Shown here: in pieces, positions 32,852 through 41,756 of the stretch
Position numbering within the stretch: the stretch's first letter is position 1
Layout: each line of letters opens with the position of its first letter
The notes under the pieces: model-generated
The model's input: only the letters and a program-made list of their open reading frames with translations
Told to the model about the DNA's origin: nothing
The model's database searches: none
Program-made: the position numbers and the translations under genes
Assembly (NCBI GenBank): GCA_016293805.1
Contig: JAEDDI010000012.1
Location: forward strand, 1 to 44,683
From: Bacillota bacterium
GTDB lineage: Bacteria > Bacillota > Clostridia > Peptostreptococcales > Anaerovoracaceae
Direction: 5' to 3'
Length of the DNA stretch: 44,683 nt

Positions 32852-33406
32852 TTAAACTTCCATAATTTCTTTTTCTTTTTTTGCTACGATTTCGTCTATT
32901 GATTTAATCGCCTTGTCAATCTTCTTCTGAACATCTTCAAGTTCGCTCTTGAGGTCATCCTCTGTCAGTTCTCCCGCTTTTTCTTCTTTTTTAAGTTCGT
33001 CATTAGCGTTCTTTCTGAGATTTCTGATTGCAACCTTGTCCTCTTCACCCATCTTCTTTACAGTCTTGGTGATTTCCTTTCTTCTCTCTTCAGTAAGAGG
33101 AGGTACAACAAGTCTTATAACCTTACCGTCATTTGAAGGGTTGAAACCAAGATTTGCTGCAAGTATCGCCTTCTCTATGTCCTTCATTGTTGAAGGGTCG
33201 AAAGGTGATACCATGATAGTTCTTGGGTCCGGTGCCGAGATGTTCGAAATATTCTTAATCGGCATTACTGAACCGTAGCATTCAACCGAAACCTGATCAA
33301 GCAGCGCGGGATTTGCTCTGCCGGCTCTGACCGAGTTGAGTTTTTCTTTTAATACGTCTAAACTTTTTGCGATTTTTTCATCTAACACTTTCTGTACATC
33401 TGCCAT
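32852..33406 (-). CDS. frr: Ribosome recycling factor
   Basis: A 184-residue factor that splits post-termination ribosomes with EF-G. It shows the three-helix/beta architecture: LKEKLNSVRAGRANPALLDQ, VECYGSVMPIKNISNISAPDPRTI, and the long C-terminal helices with RRKEITKTVKKMGEEDKVAIRNLRK. Start MADVQK at 33404-33406 with GGAGG eight bases upstream; an in-frame start eight codons earlier overlaps pyrH and lacks a site. Confidence 0.96.
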   Translation of the reverse strand: MADVQKVLDEKIAKSLDVLKEKLNSVRAGRANPALLDQVSVECYGSVMPIKNISNISAPDPRTIMVSPFDPSTMKDIEKAILAANLGFNPSNDGKVIRLVVPPLTEERRKEITKTVKKMGEEDKVAIRNLRKNANDELKKEEKAGELTEDDLKSELEDVQKKIDKAIKSIDEIVAKKEKEIMEV

Positions 33407-33422
33407 AATCTTTTCCTCCGGA

Positions 33423-34127
33423 TTATTCAACTAATGTTCCTATATCTTCACCGTTTGCGGCTCTGATTATGTTGCCGTAAACTGCGAGTTCAAACACATG
33501 GACCTTAATACCGTTATCCTTACATATTGCTGCTGCAGCCTGGTCCATGACCTGAAGATTCTTTTCCAGAACTTCCTGGAATGTGATTCTGTCATATCTT
33601 ACAGCATTACTGTCTTTGGCAGGATCCGCAGAATACACCGCATCTATTGCCTTTCCGAACAGTATCACATCAGCTCCTATCTCAGCTGCGCGAAGAGCCG
33701 CAGTCGTATCTGTTGAGAAAAACGGACTTCCTGTACCGCCGCCGAATATTACAATTTCACCTGCTTCAAGAGCTTTAACAGCTTCTTTTCTCGAGAAAGG
33801 TTCAGCAACAGGTTTCATAGGTATGGCTGTCTGCACCCTGGCTGTCAGGCCTGCCCTCCTGAATGCGTCCTCAAGCGCAAGAGCGTTCATGCAGGTCGCA
33901 AGCATCCCTATATAATCTGCCGTAGGTCTATCCATATCACCGCTTGTTCTGCCTCGCCAGAAATTTCCTCCGCCTACAACAACAGCAACTTCTGTCCCCA
34001 ATTCTTTAAGTTCTTTTACCTGCTGTGCCATCTCCATCAGCTTGATATCGTCGAACCCGGTTTTTTTCTCTCCCGCAAGGACCTCTCCGCTGAGCTTGAG
34101 GAGCACACGTTTTACTTTAGGTGTCAT
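33423..34127 (-). CDS. pyrH: UMP kinase
   Basis: A 234-residue amino-acid-kinase-fold enzyme phosphorylating UMP to UDP. Conserved KRVLLKLSGEVLAG (6-19), VVVGGGNFWRGR and GGGTGSPFFSTDTTAALRA are visible. It is the first gene of the long operon running to polC, with AAGGAG eight bases before the ATG and a promoter just upstream. Confidence 0.96.
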   Translation of the reverse strand: MTPKVKRVLLKLSGEVLAGEKKTGFDDIKLMEMAQQVKELKELGTEVAVVVGGGNFWRGRTSGDMDRPTADYIGMLATCMNALALEDAFRRAGLTARVQTAIPMKPVAEPFSRKEAVKALEAGEIVIFGGGTGSPFFSTDTTAALRAAEIGADVILFGKAIDAVYSADPAKDSNAVRYDRITFQEVLEKNLQVMDQAAAAICKDNGIKVHVFELAVYGNIIRAANGEDIGTLVE

Positions 34128-34154
34128 AACCTAGCTCCTTTCAAATATATTCTG

Positions 34155-34182
34155 ATTATATCATAAGCACTTTGTATTTGTA
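34155..34182 (-). promoter_or_regulatory. Predicted promoter of the pyrH-to-polC operon
   Basis: On the minus strand TACAAA (34177-34182), 16 bases, TATAAT (34155-34160), 28 bases upstream of the pyrH start. The -35 box is weak. Confidence 0.5.
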
Positions 34183-34208
34183 CATAGCAAAAGGACTCAG
34201 CACGGGTC

Positions 34209-34976
34209 CTATTTGCATCCCGAAAATCTTGTTCCAAGTACAGTTCCTTCGATTGCATCGTACATTCTTTCCGGGTTATTTCCATTGATTATAACCATGT
34301 CGCATCCGATTTCTGTCACCATTCTGGCAGCTGCGATTTTGGTTGCCATTCCCCCTGTTCCGAACTCGCTTCCTGCCCCGCCGGCCATGGCTGTGATTTC
34401 TTCTGTAATTTCATCAACCTGCCTGATAAGTACAGCGTCGGGGTTTACCGAAGGATTATCATCATAAAGGCCGTCAATATCCGAAAGAAGTATGAGAATG
34501 TCCGCTCCGGTCGCTTTAGCAACTATTGCTCCCAGCGTATCGTTGTCTCCAACTCTGATTTCGGAGGTTGATGTTGTATCATTCTCATTGATAACCGGAA
34601 TTGCACCAAGTTCAAGGAGTCTGTTCATTGTGTTCTCGAAATTAGTTCTTCTGTTTTCATCTTCTATATCTTCGCTTGTTATGAGCATCTGTCCAACTGT
34701 ATGATTGTACGAACCAAAGAGTTTATCGTATGTGTACATAAGTTCACACTGACCTACAGCTGCCGCCGCCTGCTTGGAAGGTATATCGTCCGGCCGGGTC
34801 TTCAGATTGAGTTTGCCGACTCCCATGCCAATCGCACCTGATGATACAAGAATAAGTTCATGCCCGGCATTTTTCAGATCTGCCATTACACGGACAAGCT
34901 GGTCAACGTGGCGAATATTGAGTCTGCCCGTAGGATGCGCAATTGTTGATGTTCCAACCTTTACCACAATTCTCAT
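34209..34976 (-). CDS. proB: Glutamate 5-kinase, short form without PUA domain
   Basis: First enzyme of proline synthesis (glutamate to glutamyl-5-phosphate). The 255-residue kinase domain is complete: IVVKVGTSTIAHPTGRLN, LVSSGAIGMGVGKL, INENDTTSTSEIRVGDNDTL and GTGGMATKIAAARM. The C-terminal PUA domain of the roughly 370-residue form is absent, as in some Firmicutes. proA, the usual next gene, is not here. AAGGAG lies six bases upstream of the ATG. Confidence 0.93.
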   Translation of the reverse strand: MRIVVKVGTSTIAHPTGRLNIRHVDQLVRVMADLKNAGHELILVSSGAIGMGVGKLNLKTRPDDIPSKQAAAAVGQCELMYTYDKLFGSYNHTVGQMLITSEDIEDENRRTNFENTMNRLLELGAIPVINENDTTSTSEIRVGDNDTLGAIVAKATGADILILLSDIDGLYDDNPSVNPDAVLIRQVDEITEEITAMAGGAGSEFGTGGMATKIAAARMVTEIGCDMVIINGNNPERMYDAIEGTVLGTRFSGCK

Positions 34977-34989
34977 ACTAATCTCCTTA

Positions 34990-35856
34990 TCACTTCTGTC
35001 CTATATGGACAGCTGTCTTAGAATCATATACACACCATACGCATATGGTCACAATAACTATTGCCGCACCGCAAAGTGCAAACACTCCCGGCGCCTCACC
35101 GTCAAATATGAATACCCACACAGGATTGAGCAGAGGCTCAAGCGCTCCTATAAGGGAACATGCAAGCGGAGGACAGTCTGCAGATGCAATGGAAAACAGA
35201 ACATATGCTATGCCAAGCTGGAATATTCCCAGTGCCATGATGCACAGAATCTCTCTTGTATCAACCGATGCCGGAGGAGAGATCGCAATGAAAGGAAGAC
35301 CCATTATAAAACTGAAAAGATGTGCAAAAAGAATTCCTGTCATTCTCATATCGTCATCATCCTTCGCTTCGCCTGCAAACACGTACATGACCGCAAGAAG
35401 AATTCCGGCTCCTATTGCAACAAGATTCCCGATGACCTTGCCCGGTGACAGCCGGTCAAAAAAGAACAGGGCAATTCCCAGCATGATCACAACAACTGTT
35501 GCCACATCACCTTTTCTCAGTTTTCTTCCGAAGAATACCGCGAATATTATAAGTATGAAAATGGGATTAGTAAACTGAAGCACGATGGCATTTGCTGCTG
35601 TTGTCAGTTTATTGGCGATGGTGAACAGTGTTGCAGAACCTCCAAGGCCTATGGCTGTAAGAAAACAGTTCCTGCCCGTCTTAATTCTTCTGCCTGAAAT
35701 TCTCATATATATGTATAGCACCGATGCGGATATCAGGCCTCTTACCCCGGCTATTATCATCGGATTCCAGTCAATCCATTTTATGAATATTCCGGCTGTG
35801 CTCCACAATGTGGCACACACAACCATCATCAGCATCGCTTTAGTTTTTCTGCTCAT
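34990..35856 (-). CDS. EamA/DMT-family transporter
   Basis: A 288-residue membrane protein with ten predicted helices in two EamA repeats (about 5-135 and 145-280). The second repeat has the typical ASADCPPLACSLIGALEPLLNPVWVFIFDGE segment. Members export or import metabolites such as amino acids. Thirteen bases separate it from proB, so they are likely co-transcribed, but a proline link is only inferred. Confidence 0.85.
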   Translation of the reverse strand: MSRKTKAMLMMVVCATLWSTAGIFIKWIDWNPMIIAGVRGLISASVLYIYMRISGRRIKTGRNCFLTAIGLGGSATLFTIANKLTTAANAIVLQFTNPIFILIIFAVFFGRKLRKGDVATVVVIMLGIALFFFDRLSPGKVIGNLVAIGAGILLAVMYVFAGEAKDDDDMRMTGILFAHLFSFIMGLPFIAISPPASVDTREILCIMALGIFQLGIAYVLFSIASADCPPLACSLIGALEPLLNPVWVFIFDGEAPGVFALCGAAIVIVTICVWCVYDSKTAVHIGQK

Positions 35857-35920
35857 AAATACCCTCTGTAATATAGTTCACAACAAAAAGATTACCACTT
35901 ATCATGAGTGTTTTCAACAA

Positions 35921-35946
35921 AAACTGCAGACCTTGGCCTGCAGTTT
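35921..35946 (-). terminator. Terminator after the thioredoxin/mini-FTR genes
   Basis: On the minus strand AAACTGCAG pairs with CTGCAGTTT around an 8-base loop, followed by TTG and a T-rich stretch, six bases past the stop at 35953. Confidence 0.75.
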
Positions 35947-35952
35947 CTTCTG

Positions 35953-36150
35953 TTATTTCTCTTTGTAGTAAAGACGGCAGTGACAGTATCCCTCGTAGTC
36001 CGGATCGGCTATCTGCTCCTTGAACTCTGTGCACATGCAAAGGGTATCATCGGATATCTCCAGCTTGCACGGACAGTGGCCGTCTTTCATTTTAAGACCT
36101 TCACGAATCTTTTCGACAATGGCCTTGTCTTCGTTTTCTCTTATCTTCAT
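35953..36150 (-). CDS. Minimal ferredoxin:thioredoxin reductase catalytic-subunit-like protein
   Basis: A 65-residue protein with three Cys pairs: CPC at 26-28, CMC at 38-40 and CHC at 56-58. This is the motif order of the FTR catalytic subunit, which holds a 4Fe-4S cluster next to an active disulfide and reduces thioredoxin with ferredoxin electrons. The spacing differs from plant/cyanobacterial enzymes (CPC-X16-CPC-X8-CHC): here it is X9 and X15, the middle motif is CMC, and the chain is about 40 residues shorter. It overlaps the thioredoxin gene by four bases, which supports a joint redox function. Confidence 0.82.
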   Translation of the reverse strand: MKIRENEDKAIVEKIREGLKMKDGHCPCKLEISDDTLCMCTEFKEQIADPDYEGYCHCRLYYKEK

Positions 36151-36455
36151 TTTGCAATCATCTCCAAAATACGTTCCTTCGGAACTACTCCGACTGACAC
36201 ATCAGCAACCTTGCCGTCTCTGATATATACAAGCATAGGGATTGCGTTTGCCTGGAATTTGACAGCAAGTTCCATCTCATTGTCAACATTTATTTTGCCG
36301 ACTTTGATTTCAGGATGCTCGCTCTCTATTTCATCCAGTACGGGTGAAATCATCCCGCAGGGTCCGCACCATACCGCCCATAAATCCAGAAGCACCGGTT
36401 TGTCTGACTGCATTACCTCTTTCTCAAAATTATCTGATGTTATTTCCACTGCCAT
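36147..36455 (-). CDS. trxA: Thioredoxin
   Basis: A 102-residue thioredoxin fold with active site WCGPC at 29-33 and cis-Pro in NAIPMLV (about 73). It carries electrons to ribonucleotide reductase, peroxidases and other disulfides. AAAGGAGG precedes the ATG. It lies 18 bases past alr and is translationally coupled to the mini-FTR gene, which could be its reductase. Confidence 0.93.
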   Translation of the reverse strand: MAVEITSDNFEKEVMQSDKPVLLDLWAVWCGPCGMISPVLDEIESEHPEIKVGKINVDNEMELAVKFQANAIPMLVYIRDGKVADVSVGVVPKERILEMIAK

Positions 36456-36473
36456 GGTCTCAATCCTCCTTTT

Positions 36474-37643
36474 TCAACCTCTGAGCATCAGCTCTTTCTC
36501 AACTATTTCTCCTCTTCTGTAGTAGACTCTAGGAACTCTCTTGCTGACAGCGCATGTCAGTTCATATGGAATCGTTCCCGCCATCTGCGCAAGAGTGTTA
36601 ATCGAATTACGCTTGCCAAATACTTCAACTTCAGAACCCACATCCACAGAAGGCGCTTCTGAAATATCTATCATGCACATATCCATGCAGATTTTTCCTA
36701 TCTGTCTCACCGGTCCGTCTTCAGTCATGAGCATCGCTCTGCTGGAGAGAACACGGAGAAATCCGTCTGCATATCCATACGGCAGCACCGCAACTCTTGT
36801 CATTTTATCCGTCCTGTACGTTCCGCCGTAACTTATATGTGTGCCGGGTGTATATATCTTCACTGTGCTCACCGTGGTTATGAGGCTCATAACCGGTTGA
36901 AGGCCAAGTTTTTCTGCATATTCACCGTATCCGTAAAGCAGAAGCCCCGGTCTTACCATGTCAAGCCATGTCTGAGGATAGTTGGCAACAGCTCCCGTAT
37001 TGGCACAATGATGAAGTGAAAATCTTTTTCCCCATTTATCCTCAACGGCATCAATTACATCCATGAACAGTCTGAACTGATGAAGAGTGTATTCTCTGCA
37101 TTCATCACCCGGCTCATCGGAAACAGCAAAATGCGTAAATATTCCTTCTGCCTTGATGCCCGGAAGCTCGCAGGCTTCGCATATGCCTGAAACACCGTTT
37201 TCGAAATGCTCTCCGTCACACAGATATCCAAGTCGCGACATCCCTGTGTCGACCTTGATGTGAACTTTCAGATTTCCCCCGAAATTCACCGCTTCCCGAC
37301 TGTATTCATAGGCCTTGGCCATGCATGTGACAGTCTGAGTAAGGTTGTTCCTTATAAGTTTTGGAACCTCCTCCTTTGGTGTGTGGCCAAGAACGAGAAT
37401 CGGCATTGTAATTCCGTTAAGTCTCAGCTCCATCCCTTCGTCTATACTGCTGACAGCAAGATAGTCAGCCCCCAGTATCTGAAGCATGGATGCAACCTGC
37501 ACCGCACCATGCCCGTAGGCATCAGCCTTGACAACACCTAGAAACCTGACTTCGCTGCCAACGTGTTCGCGTATCTTCTCGTAATTGTTCTTAAGTGCAT
37601 CCAGGTCTATTTCTGCCCAAGTTCGTCTTAATGTAGACTCCAT
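36474..37643 (-). CDS. alr: Alanine racemase
   Basis: A 389-residue PLP enzyme making D-alanine for peptidoglycan. The PLP lysine is in GVVKADAYGHG (Lys39 from the chosen start) and the catalytic tyrosine in ISYGGTYRTDKMTRVAVLPYGYADGF. Two ATGs are close; the second (37641-37643) is preferred, nine bases after GGGGAG, because the first abuts that site. It is followed by trx and mini-FTR. Confidence 0.95.
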   Translation of the reverse strand: MESTLRRTWAEIDLDALKNNYEKIREHVGSEVRFLGVVKADAYGHGAVQVASMLQILGADYLAVSSIDEGMELRLNGITMPILVLGHTPKEEVPKLIRNNLTQTVTCMAKAYEYSREAVNFGGNLKVHIKVDTGMSRLGYLCDGEHFENGVSGICEACELPGIKAEGIFTHFAVSDEPGDECREYTLHQFRLFMDVIDAVEDKWGKRFSLHHCANTGAVANYPQTWLDMVRPGLLLYGYGEYAEKLGLQPVMSLITTVSTVKIYTPGTHISYGGTYRTDKMTRVAVLPYGYADGFLRVLSSRAMLMTEDGPVRQIGKICMDMCMIDISEAPSVDVGSEVEVFGKRNSINTLAQMAGTIPYELTCAVSKRVPRVYYRRGEIVEKELMLRG

Positions 37644-37659
37644 AAAGTCCATCTCCCCT

Positions 37660-39027
37660 TTAGCTAAAATATGATATAAGTCCGATTATAAATACAGCTG
37701 TAACTATAACAGGAAGCACATACCTGATGTATCCTGTCATCCATGGCTGTATCTTGAGACCTTTTCCCGCATTGGCCTCTTCAATAAATGCCGATAAGCC
37801 CCAGCCTTTCTTTGTTGTGCAGAACAGAATGAATATTACTGCACCGACAGGCAGAAGTATATTGCTGAGTATGAAATCTTCGAGGTCGAGTACTGTACTG
37901 CCTTCTCCAAGAGGCTGAAATCCCGAAAGTACATTGAATCCCAGAAGACACGGCATTGAAAGCGCAAACATAATAACCCCGCTCACCGCACAGGTCTTCT
38001 TTCTCGACCATCCGGTATAGTCCATTGTACATGCCACTATACACTCAAATACTGTGAATACAGTCGAAAGCGCCGCACATGACATGAATGCGAAGAACAG
38101 TCCGCCTATAATTCGTCCTCCCGCCATGCTGTTGAATATATTCGGAAGTGTCACGAATACAAGTCCGGGACCTGATGTCGGTTCAACACCAAATGTAAAA
38201 CATGCAGGGAAGATAATTATTCCCGATACGATTGCAATAAAGGTATCAAGTGCTGTAACGCTTACCGATTCCCCAAGAAGAGTTCTGTCTCTGCCTATAT
38301 AGCTTCCGAAAATTGCCATTGATCCTGTTCCAAGACCAAGCGTAAAGAACGCCTGCGACATCGCCTTGACTGTAACTGTCCCTATTCCCACTTCAGTCAT
38401 CTTAGAAATATCTGGTTTGAGATAAAACTCCATACCCGCTGCTGCACCGTCCAGAGTAAGACCATGAAATGCCAGAATCAGTATTAATACAAGAAGCGCT
38501 GTCATAATATATTTTGTAACTCTTTCAAGACCCTTCTGAAGGCTGAATGAACATACAAAGAAGCCTATAAAGACTACAATGGCCATGAACGCAGTCATAA
38601 TAACAGGATCTGCACACATTCCTCCAAATGCTGCGCCAACGCCTTCAGCATCAAGGCCATTAAGTGAGCCCGATACTGTACGGAAGAAATAGTAAATCAT
38701 CCATCCTGCCACTGTTGTATAGAACATCATCAGAAGATATACACCTGCAAGGCATGCATATCCATGAATGTGCCACCTGCTTCCATGCGGCTCAAGAATA
38801 TTGTACATCTTCGCCGGAGATTTCTGGCTTCCTCTTCCCAGTGCAAACTCAACTGTAAGCACAGGAATGCCAAGTATCACAAGAAACAGGATGTACAGCA
38901 GTACAAAAGCTCCTCCTCCATATGAACCGACCATATACGGAAATTTCCACACATTGCCAAGTCCGATTGCGCAGCCTGCACTGATCATGATAAATCCAAG
39001 CCTGCTGCTGAAATGTTCTCTATTCAT
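37660..39027 (-). CDS. Neurotransmitter:sodium symporter family (SNF/LeuT) transporter
   Basis: A 455-residue symporter with 11-12 helices. The first helix has the family signature SRLGFIMISAGCAIGLGNVWKFPYM, with unwound Gly/Asn positions for Na+ and substrate; GSQKSPAKMYNIL and AVFFTLGLGTGSM-like AFFTLGLGTGSMAIFGSYIG follow. Members import amino acids with sodium. The start is uncertain: an in-frame GTG at 39040-39042 gives five more residues, and neither has a good ribosome site. It lies 16 bases upstream of alr. Confidence 0.88.
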   Translation of the reverse strand: MNREHFSSRLGFIMISAGCAIGLGNVWKFPYMVGSYGGGAFVLLYILFLVILGIPVLTVEFALGRGSQKSPAKMYNILEPHGSRWHIHGYACLAGVYLLMMFYTTVAGWMIYYFFRTVSGSLNGLDAEGVGAAFGGMCADPVIMTAFMAIVVFIGFFVCSFSLQKGLERVTKYIMTALLVLILILAFHGLTLDGAAAGMEFYLKPDISKMTEVGIGTVTVKAMSQAFFTLGLGTGSMAIFGSYIGRDRTLLGESVSVTALDTFIAIVSGIIIFPACFTFGVEPTSGPGLVFVTLPNIFNSMAGGRIIGGLFFAFMSCAALSTVFTVFECIVACTMDYTGWSRKKTCAVSGVIMFALSMPCLLGFNVLSGFQPLGEGSTVLDLEDFILSNILLPVGAVIFILFCTTKKGWGLSAFIEEANAGKGLKIQPWMTGYIRYVLPVIVTAVFIIGLISYFS

Positions 39028-39097
39028 ATTTTTTCTATTCACTTTCTTTAGAATTGCTTACTAGAGTATACCACACTTTCCATCTTCCTGCGGTATT

Positions 39098-40303
39098 TTA
39101 TTGAATCTCAAGATTCTTTCTTACTATATCTTCATACTCTCCGGCATCCCGGGCTTCTTTTCCGTCACAGCACAGAATTTCTATGCACTTTCCCTGCAAA
39201 ACAGCAAGCATGCTTCCGCTTTCTGTTCTTTCAACAAATGCATTGTCGTCAATTTCTTCAACATCACCGGTCACAGATTCTCTGTATTCTCTGAAAAGTC
39301 TATCTGCTGTTCTCTGCGTTTTTGCTCTGTAATATGACGCCGAATAACATTTTAACGAGTAAAAGGATCCCGCAGTATCATCAGCAAAATACATATAGTC
39401 TCCCATTTCCTCACTGTAAACCTTTTCAAATCCTGTACCTGTATCTGTTTCATCCGCAGTATATCTGCATATTTCCTCAAACAGCGGATTTCTGTCTATC
39501 TCTGCGCTGACGAACACTTTATCATCCCATACTTCAGCATGCTCTCTCTTTGCAATCTCGTCCATCAGACTGCTGTCTATCTCTTCAAGCGGAACCGGAT
39601 GGTCCAGATCCTCGATACTGCAGCTGTAATTAATTCCACCCTGAAATGCCACAGCAAAACCAGCCGCCGTACCTGCTGCGGAAATCAGTGCAAGTGACAG
39701 TATAATGCAGTTTGCAATATATCTTGTTCTGTACCCCCTGTACCTGCTATTTCCGAAATTAAGCTTAAGTATCCTTATGAACCTCAGCCCACATATTATG
39801 GATAGCATCAGACAGAATAACAGCCCTGCTGCGGGCAGAATAACGCCGTAGTTCAGCAGTGCTGTCACAGGCGAACTTAAAATCTCCATACAGTTTCCCG
39901 CAATAATTGCAGCAGCATACAAAACGATACACGGCAAAACGGCCAGCCTAATCAGATCGTAAAGCACCGTGTCCCTGTAATATGTCTTAAGACTGTCATT
40001 TTCAGTAAACGGCTCAGCTGCATCAGGATTATCTGTATAGAGTACTGCGAGACTGAATTTCCCGCATTCCACCGGTTTCCATCCGGCATCTTCATAAAGA
40101 GAAATTTCTTCGGAACCGGCAAGCATTTTATTCGTTCTGAATGCTCTGTATCTTCTGCCTTCCGGAATGTCTTCCTTCTCAAAGGATACCGCCAGTTTCC
40201 CTATTGAGGTAACATGGTATCCCCTTCCCGCCATATCTGTTATCCACTTTTCGACCGCTGCGGGTTCGAACGCGCTAAACCCCATCATCCTCCATATTCT
40301 CAT
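39098..40303 (-). CDS. DUF2812 membrane protein partnered with PadR
   Basis: A 401-residue protein. Residues 1-125 form a DUF2812 domain (FSAFEPAAVEKWITDMAGRGYHV, then YEDAGWKPVECG), followed by three membrane helices (about 130-225) and an extracytoplasmic C-terminal region rich in acidic and aromatic residues. DUF2812 proteins are regularly encoded behind a PadR repressor; their role is unknown. The start at 40301-40303 has AGGAGG eight bases upstream; an earlier in-frame start is rejected. It overlaps padR by 29 bases. Confidence 0.8.
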   Translation of the reverse strand: MRIWRMMGFSAFEPAAVEKWITDMAGRGYHVTSIGKLAVSFEKEDIPEGRRYRAFRTNKMLAGSEEISLYEDAGWKPVECGKFSLAVLYTDNPDAAEPFTENDSLKTYYRDTVLYDLIRLAVLPCIVLYAAAIIAGNCMEILSSPVTALLNYGVILPAAGLLFCLMLSIICGLRFIRILKLNFGNSRYRGYRTRYIANCIILSLALISAAGTAAGFAVAFQGGINYSCSIEDLDHPVPLEEIDSSLMDEIAKREHAEVWDDKVFVSAEIDRNPLFEEICRYTADETDTGTGFEKVYSEEMGDYMYFADDTAGSFYSLKCYSASYYRAKTQRTADRLFREYRESVTGDVEEIDDNAFVERTESGSMLAVLQGKCIEILCCDGKEARDAGEYEDIVRKNLEIQ

Positions 40304-40610
40304 TTCCTCTACCTCCTGCATCTTCAATACACATTTTAAGACGATTCAGTTCATCCTCGTAAATCTTCCTGCCTCTGTCAGTTATCGAATATGTTATCTT
40401 TCTTCCTGCTCTGCCAACTTCATGAATAATATATTCAGAAGAAAACCTGGATATTATTGCATACAAAGTTCCCGGTCCCATTGACACTCTCCCTCCTGTA
40501 AGTTTCCTCACATAAGATGTCAGCTCTGTCCCGCACATATCCCTCACGCTTAGCGCAAGCAGAACGTAAAACATCGATTCAGTTAATGTTTCCATTGGTT
40601 TTCTTGCCAT
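40275..40610 (-). CDS. PadR-family transcriptional regulator
   Basis: A 111-residue winged-helix protein of the short PadR type. It shows TESMFYVLLALSVRDMCGTEL at the N-terminus, GPGTLYAIISRFSSEYII as recognition helix and wing start, and GRKITYSITDRGRKIYEDEL. Two copies of a perfect inverted repeat sit at its promoter, so it probably represses itself and the coupled DUF2812 gene. The inducer is unknown; membrane stress or an antimicrobial is common for this pairing. Confidence 0.9.
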   Translation of the reverse strand: MARKPMETLTESMFYVLLALSVRDMCGTELTSYVRKLTGGRVSMGPGTLYAIISRFSSEYIIHEVGRAGRKITYSITDRGRKIYEDELNRLKMCIEDAGGRGNENMEDDGV

Positions 40611-40619
40611 ATCCTCAAT

Positions 40620-40678
40620 ATATCGTTTATCGATATTCCTTTCACTCTGATTATAATATCGTTTATCGATATTGTAAA
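40620..40678 (-). promoter_or_regulatory. padR promoter with two identical operators
   Basis: The minus strand reads TTTACA (40673-40678), then the 17-bp repeat ATATCGATAAACGATAT (40656-40672), then TATAAT (40650-40655). An identical repeat follows at 40620-40636 in the leader. Each repeat has 6-bp arms ATATCG/CGATAT around ATAAA. The upstream copy exactly fills the spacer between -35 and -10. Confidence 0.85.
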
Positions 40679-40735
40679 GCGGCAGAAATCAGCAGGACGG
40701 TGTCAAGTTGTTGTGGAGTTTTTAGTTGACAGAAA

Positions 40736-41299
40736 TCAACTCAAAATGTTTCCACCTAATATGCCATGGTCTGTTCCATACCTTCTGAGCAGAATCTGAG
40801 TACCGGAATTTACATTCATGATGGTCTGCTCACCTTCAAATATGCTCCAATCTATCGCTCCTGCGATATTCTCTTCTATGAACCTGTCTGCGTAATCGCA
40901 ATAACGTTCCACCGGTTCTTCTTTAAGATCTTTTCCAGTGAATTTTCCACCATTAATGTTGTATACTCTCAATTTACTGAGCTTTCCTAATCCAACTTTG
41001 CTCCAGCCCATCGGGTTCCTGCTGAATCGCTCTGACAATACATGACTTACCTGCCCTTCTGTACAGCTTCCCGGTATGTCGAGTATGATTAGATTCCTGA
41101 TATATTCCCAGTTGCCAAAGAGATACTTTCCGAATTTCAGTATCTCAGCATCCTCCTCTGCCAGCTCCTGAATGAAAATATCCGCTCTTTTGCGGTCATC
41201 TTTTGCCAATGCATTTACTATTGCGACTTTGATATTTCGCTTTGGAAACTTCCTTGCAATTGCTTTCAGCTCCTTGAAGAAATGGTATCCAAAAAACAC
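40736..41299 (-). pseudogene. Truncated ISLre2-family (UPF0236) transposase, C-terminal part
   Basis: About 187 codons with the C-terminal block of UPF0236 transposases: CTEGQVSHVLSERFSRNPMGWSKVG, then LSKLRVYNINGGKF. Full-length members are about 450-480 residues. Upstream of 41299 the frame meets a stop and non-transposase DNA, so the first half is gone. Downstream, GTCAACTAAAAACTCCACAA..TTGACAC on the minus strand (about 40697-40730) looks like the surviving element end. The element is not expected to move by itself. Confidence 0.8.
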
Positions 41300-41756
41300 T
41301 GATCAGTCCGACAGGTTAATAAAATCCCCCGATTCCAAGGGTTGGAATTCGGGGGATGTCCACACGAATGTGAATTGTGACAGCCTTGCCCGGATAGGTA
41401 TTCTCGTCACTGGTAGTCACGTTCCTTTGCACCGTAATTTGCACCGTAAGCGGTTTTACTGTGACATATGACGGCACAATTTCCATCTCTCTGCTCCTTC
41501 GGAGCAGCCTCAAGGACAAGTGCTGCTATCTCTTTGGTAGTTTGAATTAACGCTTTAAGAAGTGAACCCCCTTGAAATTACTGACTTTCTGATTTCAATG
41601 TTACAAATGCACAGGTCTTTGATACTACTTATACTGATGCTATATTCTCTAAAGTGCACATTTCAACATTCTATAATCAAGAATGAAAGTATTAATCTAT
41701 TTAACCGGTAACTTTAATATCTTATATTTAGTCGCAATATCTTCGTTGAAAGTCTT
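41300..41756. other. Insertion-sequence debris without an intact gene
   Basis: A 457-base stretch. It contains a 30-base hairpin (41326-41355), a perfect tandem 12-mer TTTGCACCGTAA (41426-41449), and a small hairpin CTGCTCC/GGAGCAG near 41491-41507. Short open frames exist on the minus strand (for example one ending AKERDYQ), but none has a start signal or family I recognise. Likely the remains of one or two insertion sequences. Confidence 0.5.
41326..41355 (-). terminator. Strong hairpin, terminator or insertion-sequence end structure
   Basis: CCCCCGA-TTCCAA pairs with TTGGAA-T-TCGGGGG (13 bp with one bulged base, loop of three). On the minus strand it is followed by ATTTTATT, so it may terminate transcription. 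Such subterminal hairpins are also found at IS200/IS605 ends. Confidence 0.5.

Noticed and set aside
41316..41519. Minus-strand 67-codon frame in the IS debris
   Set aside because: Ends in a hairpin, has no ribosome site and no recognisable family; probably non-coding IS-end DNA.
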